Assembly (NCBI RefSeq): GCF_003990335.1
Contig: NZ_CP034683.1
Coordinates: forward strand, 4,447,501 to 4,511,500
Direction: 5' to 3'
Length of the DNA: 64,000 nucleotides
Source of the DNA: Rheinheimera mangrovi
GTDB lineage: Bacteria > Pseudomonadota > Gammaproteobacteria > Enterobacterales > Alteromonadaceae
Part shown: piece after piece, positions 7,430 to 16,132 of the stretch
Layout of the letters: the number at the start of each line of letters is the position of its first letter
How positions within the stretch are numbered: position 1 is the first letter of the stretch
Position numbers and translations under genes: made by a program
The notes under the pieces: model-generated
Databases searched by the model: none
Told to the model about the DNA's origin: nothing
The model's input: only the letters and a program-made list of their open reading frames with translations

Positions 7430-8884
7430 TTAAAAATGCTCAGCCAATGACTGGTACAAAGCTTTAAATTTGCTGTAGCGTTTGGCTAAAGCGGCGTGAC
7501 GTGTAGCGTCTGGCAGATGCTGACTGACCACTGGCGGCGGTGGGCACAGCAGATCCAGGGCTGTATCAGGTTCCATTGCTAAGTGCGCCAAACGGGCAGC
7601 ACCTAAAGCCGGCCCTACTTCGCCACCTTCTCTGAAGGTCAGTGGCTGGTTCATCACATCAGCCAGCAACTGCCGCCAGTACGGACTGCGGGCACCACCA
7701 CCGATCAGATTGATTTCTGTCGGCAGTAAACCACTGGCATGCAAAGCTTCAGCGCCCTGAAACAACGCAAAACTGACACCTTCCAGCACTGAATAGGTCA
7801 GAGCTTTTTGGTCTGTGTTGTAATCCAGACCAAACCAAACACCTTTGGCATTGGGGTTGTTATGAGGTGTGCGTTCACCAGATAAATAAGGTAAAAACAG
7901 CGGCAGCTCTTCAACAGCAGCAGGGCCTTGATCCAAATCGGCCAGCAAAGTCGCCACTGGGGTTTTGACGATTTGTTCGGCGTACCATTGCAAACAACTG
8001 GCGGCACTTAAAGTGACAGACATCAAATGCCAGGTACCGGGCAAAGCATGACAGAAACTGTGCACAGCAGACTGCGGATTGGCCAGAAAACCATCACTGA
8101 CCGCAAAATACACACCCGAAGTGCCTAGCGATAACATGGCCTGCCCCGGATGCACTATGCCAGCGCCCACAGCGCCAGCAGCATTGTCACCACCACCCGC
8201 AATCAGAGGCACTTCAGCTAAACCCCAGCGTTTGGCGAGGTCAGGTAATAAAGTTCCGGTGATTTGATTGCCTTCGTAAAGTTTTGGCATTTGGTCACGA
8301 CTTAAACCACAAGCACACAGCAGCTCGTCGTTCCAGTCCCGTTTCGCCACGTCCAGCCATAAAGTACCGGCGCTGTCCGACAAGTCAGAAGCAAAGTCGC
8401 CACTTAAGCAAAAACGTAAATAATCTTTTGGCAGCAGCACTTTGGCGACCCGGGCAAAAGCTTGTGGTTCATGCTGACGTAACCAGAGCAGTTTAGGCGC
8501 AGTAAAACCCGGCATCGCCAAGTTACCTGTGATTTCAGGCAAATCTGCGACTTTTAATTCCAGCTGTTTACACTCAGCAAAAGAGCGGCCGTCGTTCCAT
8601 AAAATGGCAGGACGAATAATCTGGTTTTGTTGGTCCAGCAAAGTTGCACCATGCATCTGACCCGCTAAACCTATGGCTTTGACCGCAGCTAAAGACTGAC
8701 GCTGGCTTAACTGATCCAGACAAGACTGCAGGCCCAGCCACCAATGCTCCGGGTTTTGCTCCGACCATAAAGCTTGTGGCCTGCTGACGGACAACTCTGC
8801 ACTGGCGCTATCTGTCACTTTGCCGTTCTCGCCAAGCAAAATCACTTTGATGCCCGAGGTGCCTAAATCTATGCCTATGTACAT
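7430..8884 (-). CDS. xylB: Xylulokinase
   Basis: FGGY-family sugar kinase phosphorylating D-xylulose to xylulose 5-phosphate. At 484 aa it matches E. coli XylB. The ATPase core begins MYIGIDLGTSGIKVILL with Asp6, the sugar site includes GLAGQMHGA (His78) and the catalytic base is Asp233 in AGGGDNAAGAVG; SLGTSGVYF forms the adenosine-phosphate loop and NLIGGGARSPYWRQLLAD the second nucleotide motif. It is transcribed toward xylA and divergent from xylR over 260 bp containing a palindromic candidate operator. Together with the transaldolase and transketolase further right, it routes xylulose into the pentose phosphate pathway. Confidence 0.97.
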   Translation of the reverse strand: MYIGIDLGTSGIKVILLGENGKVTDSASAELSVSRPQALWSEQNPEHWWLGLQSCLDQLSQRQSLAAVKAIGLAGQMHGATLLDQQNQIIRPAILWNDGRSFAECKQLELKVADLPEITGNLAMPGFTAPKLLWLRQHEPQAFARVAKVLLPKDYLRFCLSGDFASDLSDSAGTLWLDVAKRDWNDELLCACGLSRDQMPKLYEGNQITGTLLPDLAKRWGLAEVPLIAGGGDNAAGAVGAGIVHPGQAMLSLGTSGVYFAVSDGFLANPQSAVHSFCHALPGTWHLMSVTLSAASCLQWYAEQIVKTPVATLLADLDQGPAAVEELPLFLPYLSGERTPHNNPNAKGVWFGLDYNTDQKALTYSVLEGVSFALFQGAEALHASGLLPTEINLIGGGARSPYWRQLLADVMNQPLTFREGGEVGPALGAARLAHLAMEPDTALDLLCPPPPVVSQHLPDATRHAALAKRYSKFKALYQSLAEHF

Positions 8885-8950
8885 AATCTGAAATCTGTTC
8901 TGACTTTTGGTGAGCTAATACTTGGCGAGTGATTGCTTGCCAGCAATTAC

Positions 8951-8988
8951 GAAAATTCATAATTAGCTGTTGAATTATGATTTATCGT
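8951..8988. promoter_or_regulatory. Candidate XylR operator in xylB/xylR divergent region
   Basis: An imperfect palindrome with perfect 8-bp arms TCATAATT (8957-8964) and AATTATGA (8973-8980) around an 8-nt spacer, extended by GAAAAT on the left and ATTTATC on the right. The right arm carries GAATTATGATTT, found exactly again at 750-761. It lies about 70 bp from the xylB start and 160 bp from xylR. The repeat is visible; XylR binding is inferred. Confidence 0.5.
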
Positions 8989-9144
8989 TTGCCAAAAAAG
9001 CCTGACTGGCTAATATTTAACCCGCTTAAATACAAAAACGAAAAAAGATAACTATAAATACCCAAAGTAAATGAAGTTGCAGTCAACACCATCGCAGCTC
9101 CAACTACAAAGAGTATAAAAATCGACAAGACGGGGATAAGAAAC

Positions 9145-10341
9145 ATGTTTAAGGCTAAACACAGCATTACACTTTTGTTTAATGCCAATAAGGTATTCGA
9201 CAGGCAAGTGATCGAAGGTATAGGTCATTACCTGCAATCATCTAAGGTCGACTGGGACGTATACCTGGAGGAGGATTTCCTCTGTCGTCTCGAACACATT
9301 CATGAGTGGGGTGGCGACGGTATTATTGCCGACTTTGATGATATGAATATTCAACGCGCTCTGGCCGGGACCACCAAACCTATAGTTGGAGTAGGCGGCT
9401 CTTACGGCAAAGCTGCAGATTATCCTGAAGTTCCTTATGTTGCCACCGACAACCACGCTTTGGTAAAAGCCGCTTACGAACATTTAAAACGCAAAGGCTT
9501 AGACCGTTTTGCCTTTTACAGTGTGCCTACCGACGAACAACACCGCTGGGCCAGTGAGCGCGAAAATGCGGTGAAAAAATTAACAGCTCAGGATGGCTAC
9601 GACTGTCAAATTTATCAGGGCCATTGCACCCGACCAGAAACCTGGCAATACGCCATGAACCGGCTGACGGATTGGCTGGAAAGCTTGCCAAAACCTATTG
9701 GCATTATTGCCGTCACCGACTCCCGCGCCCGCCATCTGCTACAAGCCTGTGAACATCTGGGCATAGTAGTGCCAGACAACATCTCCATTATTGGTATAGA
9801 TGACGACGATATAGCCCGCTTTCTGAATCGCATCAGCTTAAGCTCTGTGACTCAGGGTTGCTTTGAAATGGGCTACAAAGCCGCCAAGTTATTACATACC
9901 CAACTGAACAATATCGAAGTAGGCCAAAAACGTATTCTGGTGCCGCCTGTGGGTGTAGCCTCACGCCAATCGACCGACTTTAAAGCGCTGCGCGACCCTT
10001 ATGTGATTCAGGCCATGCACTATATCCGCCGTCATGCTACCCGCGGTGCAAAAGTAGAACAGGTCACTGATTTTGTAGGTATTTCGCGCTCTAATCTGGA
10101 ACAACGTTTCAGATCTGAACGTGGCCATTCGATCCATACCGAACTGCATAACCAAAAACTGGTGAAAGCCTGCAAAATGCTGGTCGATACTCAGGTCAAC
10201 CCTATCGCCATCGCCAATATTTGCGGTTATCCGTCGCTGCAATATATGTATGCGGTGTTTAAGCGCCATTTTGGTCAGACGCCAAAAGAATACCGTGAAG
10301 CACGGGGCGAAATGCTGAATAACGTTGCGGTAAACGACTAA
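9145..10341 (+). CDS. xylR: XylR, xylose-responsive AraC-type activator
   Basis: Transcriptional activator of xylose genes. The 398-aa product follows E. coli XylR throughout: the opening ITLLFNANKVFDRQVIEG, then DGIIADFDD, PIVGVGGSYG and IIAVTDSRARHLLQACEHL belong to the N-terminal periplasmic-binding-like ligand domain (about 1-280), which binds D-xylose. The C-terminal part (about 290-390) is an AraC HTH pair: VGISRSNLEQRFRSERGHSIH is the first helix-turn-helix and ICGYPSLQYMYAVFKRHFGQTPKEYR the second. It is divergent from xylB. The likely targets are xylA, xylB and the transporter genes, whose promoters share an AT-rich box, though direct regulation is inferred. Confidence 0.97.
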   Translation: MFKAKHSITLLFNANKVFDRQVIEGIGHYLQSSKVDWDVYLEEDFLCRLEHIHEWGGDGIIADFDDMNIQRALAGTTKPIVGVGGSYGKAADYPEVPYVATDNHALVKAAYEHLKRKGLDRFAFYSVPTDEQHRWASERENAVKKLTAQDGYDCQIYQGHCTRPETWQYAMNRLTDWLESLPKPIGIIAVTDSRARHLLQACEHLGIVVPDNISIIGIDDDDIARFLNRISLSSVTQGCFEMGYKAAKLLHTQLNNIEVGQKRILVPPVGVASRQSTDFKALRDPYVIQAMHYIRRHATRGAKVEQVTDFVGISRSNLEQRFRSERGHSIHTELHNQKLVKACKMLVDTQVNPIAIANICGYPSLQYMYAVFKRHFGQTPKEYREARGEMLNNVAVND

Positions 10342-10356
10342 ATAACAAACAAATTT

Positions 10357-10430
10357 GTTGGGGCGGGTCTTGTACCCGCCCGTCGTGACGATACCCCGAT
10401 GGACGGGCCGGGACAAGCCGTGGCCCTACA
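10357..10430. repeat. REP-like palindrome pair (inverted) after xylR
   Basis: GGGCGGGT-CTTGT-ACCCGCCC (10361-10381) and a degenerate partner (CGGGCCGGGACAAGCCGTGGCCCTAC, split here as 10403-10428) in opposite orientation. They lie in the gap between xylR and the GH43 gene; the remaining 180 bp before GH43 show no gene and no clear promoter. Confidence 0.75.
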
Positions 10431-10609
10431 ACCCGCCCGCATCGAATTCCAATCCAATACCAGGTAGCGGTTAATCCGCGGTCGTTTTTACATCCTCAGA
10501 TCCTAAAAAAACGCACAAAGCTGACGTATTTTCATAAAGCCGAAGCCTTTGATGGTCATGGTATTTTTCTATTCAGACCTGACGCAACTAGTCAAAGGAA
10601 CAGATAAAA

Positions 10610-12304
10610 ATGAAGACAATCTACGCTTCAGCGCTGATGGGCTTGAGCCTGTTGTTCAGCGGATGTCAGCCGGAAAAACCAACGGGCCAAGTAAGCTCAA
10701 CTGCCACTTTTCACTGGTTTGATTATCAGGGGCAAGACGCTGTTTTTGCAGAACCATTAGCTCAAGGTAGCTACCAAAACCCTGTAGCAGCAGGCTTTTT
10801 CCCTGATCCCAGCATCACCCGTCGTGGTGATGACTATTACATGGTGTTGTCTTCGTTTTCCTATACACCGGGTTTGCCGATATTACACAGCACTGATCTG
10901 GTGAACTGGCAGTTAATAGGCCACGCACTGAATCGCGCCTCGCAGGTCGATATGTCCGGTATGCAAGTGTCGCGTGGTATTTTTGCCCCTACAATCCGCT
11001 ATCACGACGGTACTTTTTACATCATCACCACAGTAGTGGATAAAGGCGGCAACTTTATTCTGACCGCGACAGACCCGGCCGGGCCATGGTCTGAGCCGAT
11101 CTGGTTGCCGGAAGTGGAAGGCATAGACCCGGATATGTTTTTTGATGACGATGGCAAGGTTTATATCAGCCATAACGGCGAAGCGCCGGGCGAAGCCTTG
11201 TATGAAGGCCACAGGGCAATTTGGATGTGGCAATACGATCCGGTGAAAAAAGCCGTGCTGCCGGATTCCAAAAAACTGCTGGTCAATGGTGGTGTTGACT
11301 TAAGTACTAAGCCGATCTGGATTGAAGCTCCACATATTTACAAACATAACGGCTGGTATTATCTGGTCTGTGCCGAAGGTGGTACTGCCGATCAACATTC
11401 GGCCGTGGTATTCAGAACACGCAGCCTGAGTGAGCCTTTTGTACCTTACGGCGATAACCCTATTTTAACGCAGCGTGACTTACCAGCAGATAGAGCCAAC
11501 CCTATCACCACAGCTGGCCATGCCGATTTAGTGCAGTTACCGAACGGTCAATGGTGGGCTGTTTTTCTGGCCACCCGCACCTATGACCAAACTTTTTTTA
11601 ATACAGGCCGCGAAACCTTTTTGCTGCCCGTCAGTTGGAAAGACGAATGGCCCACTATTTTGCCTCAAGGACAAGAAATCCCTTATCGCCATCCAGCACC
11701 GACCGGTTTAATCAGCAGCATTGGCGCTATGACACAAACAGGCAACTTTAACTGGCGTGATGAATTTGATAACCAAAGCTTAAAGCCCGACTGGAACCTG
11801 CTGCGTGAATTTGATCAAAGCTGGCTCACCTTAGATGGACAAAACCTGCTGCTAAATGCCAAAGCTGTGGGCATGGACTCGCTGTCACAACCAGCTTTTA
11901 TCGGTCGTCGCCAGCAACATACCAGCTTTGAAACCAGCACCAGCCTGGTGGTGCCCAAAGGCAAGATTTCAGCTGGTTTAGTGGCTTTTCAGAACGAGCA
12001 ATATCACTACTATCTGGGCGTAAAAACTGCAGCTGGTAAAACTACTGTATTTCTTGAGCAAGCTAAAGGTGCTAAACCCAGCTTGATTAGCAGCAAGGAC
12101 TTAGCTGCAAATACAGAGCAACTGCGGCTCAGAGTTCAAGGCAAAGCCGGAGAAATCAGCTTTTATTACGCCGATCAAACTGGCGACTGGCAACAGTTGG
12201 GTGAGGTGCAGGATGCCAAAATCTTAAGCACTCAGGTTGCTGGTGGTTTTGTTGGTACCACGCTAGGTGTGCATGCACGACAGGAAAAAGAGGATAAGCC
12301 ATGA
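10610..12304 (+). CDS. GH43 glycosidase lipoprotein (beta-xylosidase / arabinofuranosidase type)
   Basis: Releases xylose or arabinose from xylo-oligosaccharides by the inverting mechanism. The start MKTIYASALMGLSLLFSGC is a lipoprotein signal with lipobox Cys19, so the enzyme is membrane-anchored. The five-bladed propeller carries the three acidic residues: Asp66 in FFPDPSI, Asp173 in GIDPDMFFDDDG and Glu239 in IEAPHIYK. After about residue 380 a concanavalin-like C-terminal domain follows (NWRDEFDNQSLKPDWNLLRE onward), the usual GH43 beta-xylosidase architecture; 564 aa is typical. The stop overlaps the next start by 4 nt (ATGA), so GH43 and GH115 are translationally coupled. Whether it prefers xylose or arabinose cannot be read from sequence. 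Confidence 0.93.
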   Translation: MKTIYASALMGLSLLFSGCQPEKPTGQVSSTATFHWFDYQGQDAVFAEPLAQGSYQNPVAAGFFPDPSITRRGDDYYMVLSSFSYTPGLPILHSTDLVNWQLIGHALNRASQVDMSGMQVSRGIFAPTIRYHDGTFYIITTVVDKGGNFILTATDPAGPWSEPIWLPEVEGIDPDMFFDDDGKVYISHNGEAPGEALYEGHRAIWMWQYDPVKKAVLPDSKKLLVNGGVDLSTKPIWIEAPHIYKHNGWYYLVCAEGGTADQHSAVVFRTRSLSEPFVPYGDNPILTQRDLPADRANPITTAGHADLVQLPNGQWWAVFLATRTYDQTFFNTGRETFLLPVSWKDEWPTILPQGQEIPYRHPAPTGLISSIGAMTQTGNFNWRDEFDNQSLKPDWNLLREFDQSWLTLDGQNLLLNAKAVGMDSLSQPAFIGRRQQHTSFETSTSLVVPKGKISAGLVAFQNEQYHYYLGVKTAAGKTTVFLEQAKGAKPSLISSKDLAANTEQLRLRVQGKAGEISFYYADQTGDWQQLGEVQDAKILSTQVAGGFVGTTLGVHARQEKEDKP

Positions 12305-15153
12305 AAGCACAGTGCCTGCTGATCCTGGCTTTGCTCTGTGGCACGGCTCAGGCTTTGCCTTCCGCTTATCTGGCGCAGCAAGCCGCCAAAGGCGACTTTG
12401 CCTTGGTGGGTAAAAGTTCTGTGGCCCAGATCCAACTGGATGAGAAGGACCATAAAGGCTTAAAACGCGCGGTACAAAGCCTGCAACAGGATATTCAAAA
12501 AGTCAGTGGCAAAAGCTTAAGCGTCAGCCCAAAAGCGGATGCCAAACAGCTGCTGATTATCGGTAGTCTGGGCAACAATGCGCTGCTGGATCAACTGATC
12601 ACCGCAGGCAAGCTGGATGTAAGCGCCATTCAGGGGCGCTGGGAAGCCTATTTAATTCAGGTGATTGAACAACCCCTGCCCGGTGTAGAGCAAGCCTTGG
12701 TGATAGTGGGCAGTGACAAACGCGGCGCTATCTTTGGTGTTTATGACTTAGCTGAAACCATAGGGGTATCGCCCTGGTCTTGGTGGGCTGATGTGCCGGT
12801 GAAAAAGCAGGAGCAGCTTTATATCAAAGCGGGCACCCGCCTGACCGATGCTCCTAAAGTGAAATACCGTGGCATCTTTTTAAATGACGAACATCCGGCC
12901 TTAACCAACTGGACCACTGAAAAATTTGGCGGCTACAACAGCCAGTTTTATCAGCATGTGTTTGAGCTTTTACTGCGGCTGAAGTCGAATTTTCTCTGGC
13001 CTGCGATGTGGAATAATGCCTTTGCTGATGATGATCCACAAAACGCTATTCTGGCTGATGAAATGGGCATAGTGATGAGCAACAGCCACCACGAACCTAT
13101 GATGCGTGCCGACAAAGAGTGGAACAGATACGGCAAAGGGCCATGGGAGTATTCCAGCAACCGCGACAATATTTACAAGTTCTGGCAAGAAGGCGCGAAG
13201 CGGCATCAACATCTGGAAAGCATTTTTACTCTTGGCATGCGTGGTCAGGAAGATGAGCCGATGAGCGAAGGTGAAAACATTGGTCTACTGGAGCAAGTGG
13301 TTGCCGATCAACGCCAGATATTAACTGAAACCTTTAAAGACAAAGCCATCAGCGACGTACCACAAGTCTGGGCTTTGTACAAAGAGGTGCAGGGCTTTTA
13401 TGAGCGCGGTATGAGAGTGCCAGACGATGTCACTTTGCTTTGGGCTGATGATAACTACGGCAATATCCGCCGTCTGCCAACAGCGGAGGAACGCGGCCGT
13501 GCCGGTGGTGCTGGCGTGTATTATCACTTTGATTATGTCGGTAGCCCCCGTTCTTATCGCTGGATCAATACAGTGCCTATGGCAAAAATCTGGGAGCAGA
13601 TGAATTTAGCCTGGCAATTTCAGGCTGATCGTATCTGGATAGTGAATGTCGGGGATTTAAAGCCGATGGAGTTTCCTATCGACTTTTTCCTACGTATGGC
13701 CTGGAACCCACCTGCCTTTAAAGCCGATAACTTAGAGCAATTTGCCGTCAGTTGGGCCACACAACAATTCAGTGCAGAGCATGCAGCCACAGTTGCTGAA
13801 CTGATCCAGGGCTACACCAAACACAACGGCCGTCGTAAACCAGAAGCTGTAGAACCTCACACCTACAGTATTTTGCATTACCAGGAAGCAGAACGCGTCA
13901 GCGCTGAACTGGCTACTTTAGTGAAAAAATCCGACGAGCTGTACGCTCAATTGCCAACAGAGCAACGTGATGCTTATATCCAACTGGTATCGCATCCTCT
14001 CAAAGCCAGTCAGGCTGTGTATGAATTAAACCGCGCTGTGGCTATGAATAAATTACATGGCGAACAAGGCCGGGTCACAACAACCTATTGGGCTGAGCAG
14101 GTGCGTTATTGGTTTAAACAGGACGCAGCGCTGACCACTCTTTACCACAGCCTGGGCGATGGCCGCTGGAACCATATGATGTCGCAGCCTCATATTGGTT
14201 TTACCTACTGGCGTAACCCACCGGCGAACTTAATGCCTGTGGTTTCAGTTGCAGAACCTATGGCAGTGGCCGATATGGGTGTGGCCCCCGAAGGCTCCGC
14301 TTTTTCATGGCCTATCAGCGAATACAAAGGCCAGCCGTTAGAGTTGGACCCTTTTTACCCTCATGGCCAACAACAGCGTGCTATTGAAGTTTTTAATAAA
14401 GGCAGCCTGCCTTTTGAATTCAGTGCTAAAGCATCAGCCGACTGGATCAAGCTCAGCCAAACTAAAGGCCAGGTTGAGGTAACAAAAACTCTGCAGGTCA
14501 AGATCGACTGGAGCAAAGTGAAAACAGGGCTGAATGTAGGCGAAGTGCATGTGCAGGGCACTGGCTGGGGCGGCGCCAAAATTAAAGTATCTGCCGTTAA
14601 ACCTAAAACAGAGCCGACTTCAGGTTTTGTTGAAGCAGACGGTTATATAGCGCTGGACGCCGCTAGTGCCACAGTGCAGGGCAATAATAAACACAGCTGG
14701 TGGCAACTGATCCCAGGCCATGGCCGTGGTGCAGCTTCTATGGCGGCTATGACCGAACTGGATTATCAAACCAAAGATGTTGGCAAATCCCCTTATCTGG
14801 AATACCCGCTGTATTTCCATTCCACTGGCGAATTCACTTTACATAGCGTCATAGCCCCTACTTTAGATCTGGTGCCTGGCCGTGGTTTGCGTTTTGCCGT
14901 GGCATTGAATAATGGCGAACCTATGATGATCGACAGTCTGGCAAATAAAAGCCCGGCTGTGTGGGATAACGCGGTGTTGGATGGGGTCCGGGTGATCAAA
15001 ACCGGCATCAAAGTGAATAAGCCTGGCGAACACAAACTACGAGTTTATCTGGTCGACCCGGCCTTAGTGCTGCAAAAACTGATGATCGATACAGGCGGCC
15101 TGAAGCCCAGTTATTTAGGGCCAGAGCAAAGCCAAAGAATCGTGAAGAAATAA
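12301..15153 (+). CDS. GH115 xylan alpha-1,2-glucuronidase, secreted
   Basis: Removes (4-O-methyl-)glucuronic acid side chains from xylan, including internal ones, which GH67 enzymes cannot do. A Sec signal peptide (about 1-18, ending AQA) precedes 930 residues matching the GH115 layout: an N-terminal GH20-like mixed domain (DKRGAIFGVYDLAETIGVSPWSWWADVPV), then the barrel (YRGIFLNDEHPALTNW, LKSNFLWPAMWNNAFADDDP, MGIVMSNSHHEPMMR, TLGMRGQEDEPM, LLWADDNYGNIRRLP, IWIVNVGDLKPMEFPIDFF), a helical part and a C-terminal beta-rich dimerisation domain. Its start overlaps the GH43 stop. The acidic and histidine-rich barrel segments are intact, so activity is expected. Together with GH10 and GH43 it debranches and saccharifies glucuronoxylan. 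Confidence 0.94.
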   Translation: MKAQCLLILALLCGTAQALPSAYLAQQAAKGDFALVGKSSVAQIQLDEKDHKGLKRAVQSLQQDIQKVSGKSLSVSPKADAKQLLIIGSLGNNALLDQLITAGKLDVSAIQGRWEAYLIQVIEQPLPGVEQALVIVGSDKRGAIFGVYDLAETIGVSPWSWWADVPVKKQEQLYIKAGTRLTDAPKVKYRGIFLNDEHPALTNWTTEKFGGYNSQFYQHVFELLLRLKSNFLWPAMWNNAFADDDPQNAILADEMGIVMSNSHHEPMMRADKEWNRYGKGPWEYSSNRDNIYKFWQEGAKRHQHLESIFTLGMRGQEDEPMSEGENIGLLEQVVADQRQILTETFKDKAISDVPQVWALYKEVQGFYERGMRVPDDVTLLWADDNYGNIRRLPTAEERGRAGGAGVYYHFDYVGSPRSYRWINTVPMAKIWEQMNLAWQFQADRIWIVNVGDLKPMEFPIDFFLRMAWNPPAFKADNLEQFAVSWATQQFSAEHAATVAELIQGYTKHNGRRKPEAVEPHTYSILHYQEAERVSAELATLVKKSDELYAQLPTEQRDAYIQLVSHPLKASQAVYELNRAVAMNKLHGEQGRVTTTYWAEQVRYWFKQDAALTTLYHSLGDGRWNHMMSQPHIGFTYWRNPPANLMPVVSVAEPMAVADMGVAPEGSAFSWPISEYKGQPLELDPFYPHGQQQRAIEVFNKGSLPFEFSAKASADWIKLSQTKGQVEVTKTLQVKIDWSKVKTGLNVGEVHVQGTGWGGAKIKVSAVKPKTEPTSGFVEADGYIALDAASATVQGNNKHSWWQLIPGHGRGAASMAAMTELDYQTKDVGKSPYLEYPLYFHSTGEFTLHSVIAPTLDLVPGRGLRFAVALNNGEPMMIDSLANKSPAVWDNAVLDGVRVIKTGIKVNKPGEHKLRVYLVDPALVLQKLMIDTGGLKPSYLGPEQSQRIVKK

Positions 15154-15180
15154 CATAAAACCTAAACGGATACAGATGAA

Positions 15181-16122
15181 ATGAATCAGCTAGAACAACT
15201 CAGCAAACTCACTACAGTGGTCGCAGATAGCGGTGATATTGCTGCTATACAGCAGCTTCAACCTACCGAAGCCACCACTAATCCGTCGCTTATTTTGCAG
15301 GCCAGCCAGCAGGCCGATTATCAGCATTTATTGCATAGCGCACTCAAAGGCAATGAGCAGGATATTGCCGCAGCCTGTGAGCAAGTGACAGTAAATTTTG
15401 GCTGTGAAATTTTGCGCCATATACCGGGTCGTGTTTCCACTGAAATTGACGCCCGCTTGTCTTTTGATACCCAAGCCAGTGTGGCCAAGGCCTTGAGTAT
15501 TATTGAGCGATACCGCGCAGCAGGCGTGGACTCAAACCGGGTGCTGATTAAACTGGCAGCGACCTGGCAAGGTATTCAAGCCGCAGCTCAACTGGAGAAG
15601 TTAGGCATTCATTGCAACCTGACGCTGATATTCAGTCTGGCTCAGGCCAAAGCCTGTGCTGATGCAGGCGTGACCTTAATTTCGCCTTTTGTTGGCCGTA
15701 TTCTGGATTGGTACAAACAAAACCAGCCAGAGCAGGATTTTTCCGGTGCAAAAGACCCAGGCGTGTTATCGGTAAAAACTATTTATAACCATTACAAAAG
15801 CCATGGCATACCTACAGTGGTAATGGGTGCCAGTTTTCGTAATGTCGAGCAAATCCGCCAGTTAGCCGGCTGTGATCTGTTGACCATAGCGCCCAATTTG
15901 CTACTGCAACTGAAAGACTGCAACGAGCCTTTGCCTGCAGCGCTGCAGCCAGTCAGTACTCAAAGCCCGGCCACACCCCAAGCCCTGAGTCAGGCACAAT
16001 TTTTATGGCAACTGAATGAAGATGCCATGGCCACAGAAAAACTGGCCGAAGGTATTCGCAAATTTGCAGTGGATCAGTGCAAGCTGGAACAACTGTTACA
16101 GAATCTGAACCAACAGTCTTAG
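15181..16122 (+). CDS. tal: Transaldolase
   Basis: Transfers a dihydroxyacetone unit from sedoheptulose 7-phosphate to glyceraldehyde 3-phosphate in the cytoplasm. The 313-aa product is a TalA/TalB-type enzyme: TTVVADSGD near the start, ATTNPSLIL, the Schiff-base lysine Lys124 in [30 protein letters not shown] and [11 protein letters not shown]. It starts 28 nt after GH115, and transketolase follows after 10 nt, so it is part of the xylan operon rather than a stand-alone housekeeping gene. A second, housekeeping copy elsewhere is likely but not visible here. TalA versus TalB cannot be told apart. Confidence 0.95.
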   Translation: MNQLEQLSKLTTVVADSGDIAAIQQLQPTEATTNPSLILQASQQADYQHLLHSALKGNEQDIAAACEQVTVNFGCEILRHIPGRVSTEIDARLSFDTQASVAKALSIIERYRAAGVDSNRVLIKLAATWQGIQAAAQLEKLGIHCNLTLIFSLAQAKACADAGVTLISPFVGRILDWYKQNQPEQDFSGAKDPGVLSVKTIYNHYKSHGIPTVVMGASFRNVEQIRQLAGCDLLTIAPNLLLQLKDCNEPLPAALQPVSTQSPATPQALSQAQFLWQLNEDAMATEKLAEGIRKFAVDQCKLEQLLQNLNQQS

Positions 16123-16132
16123 GAATAGAGTC

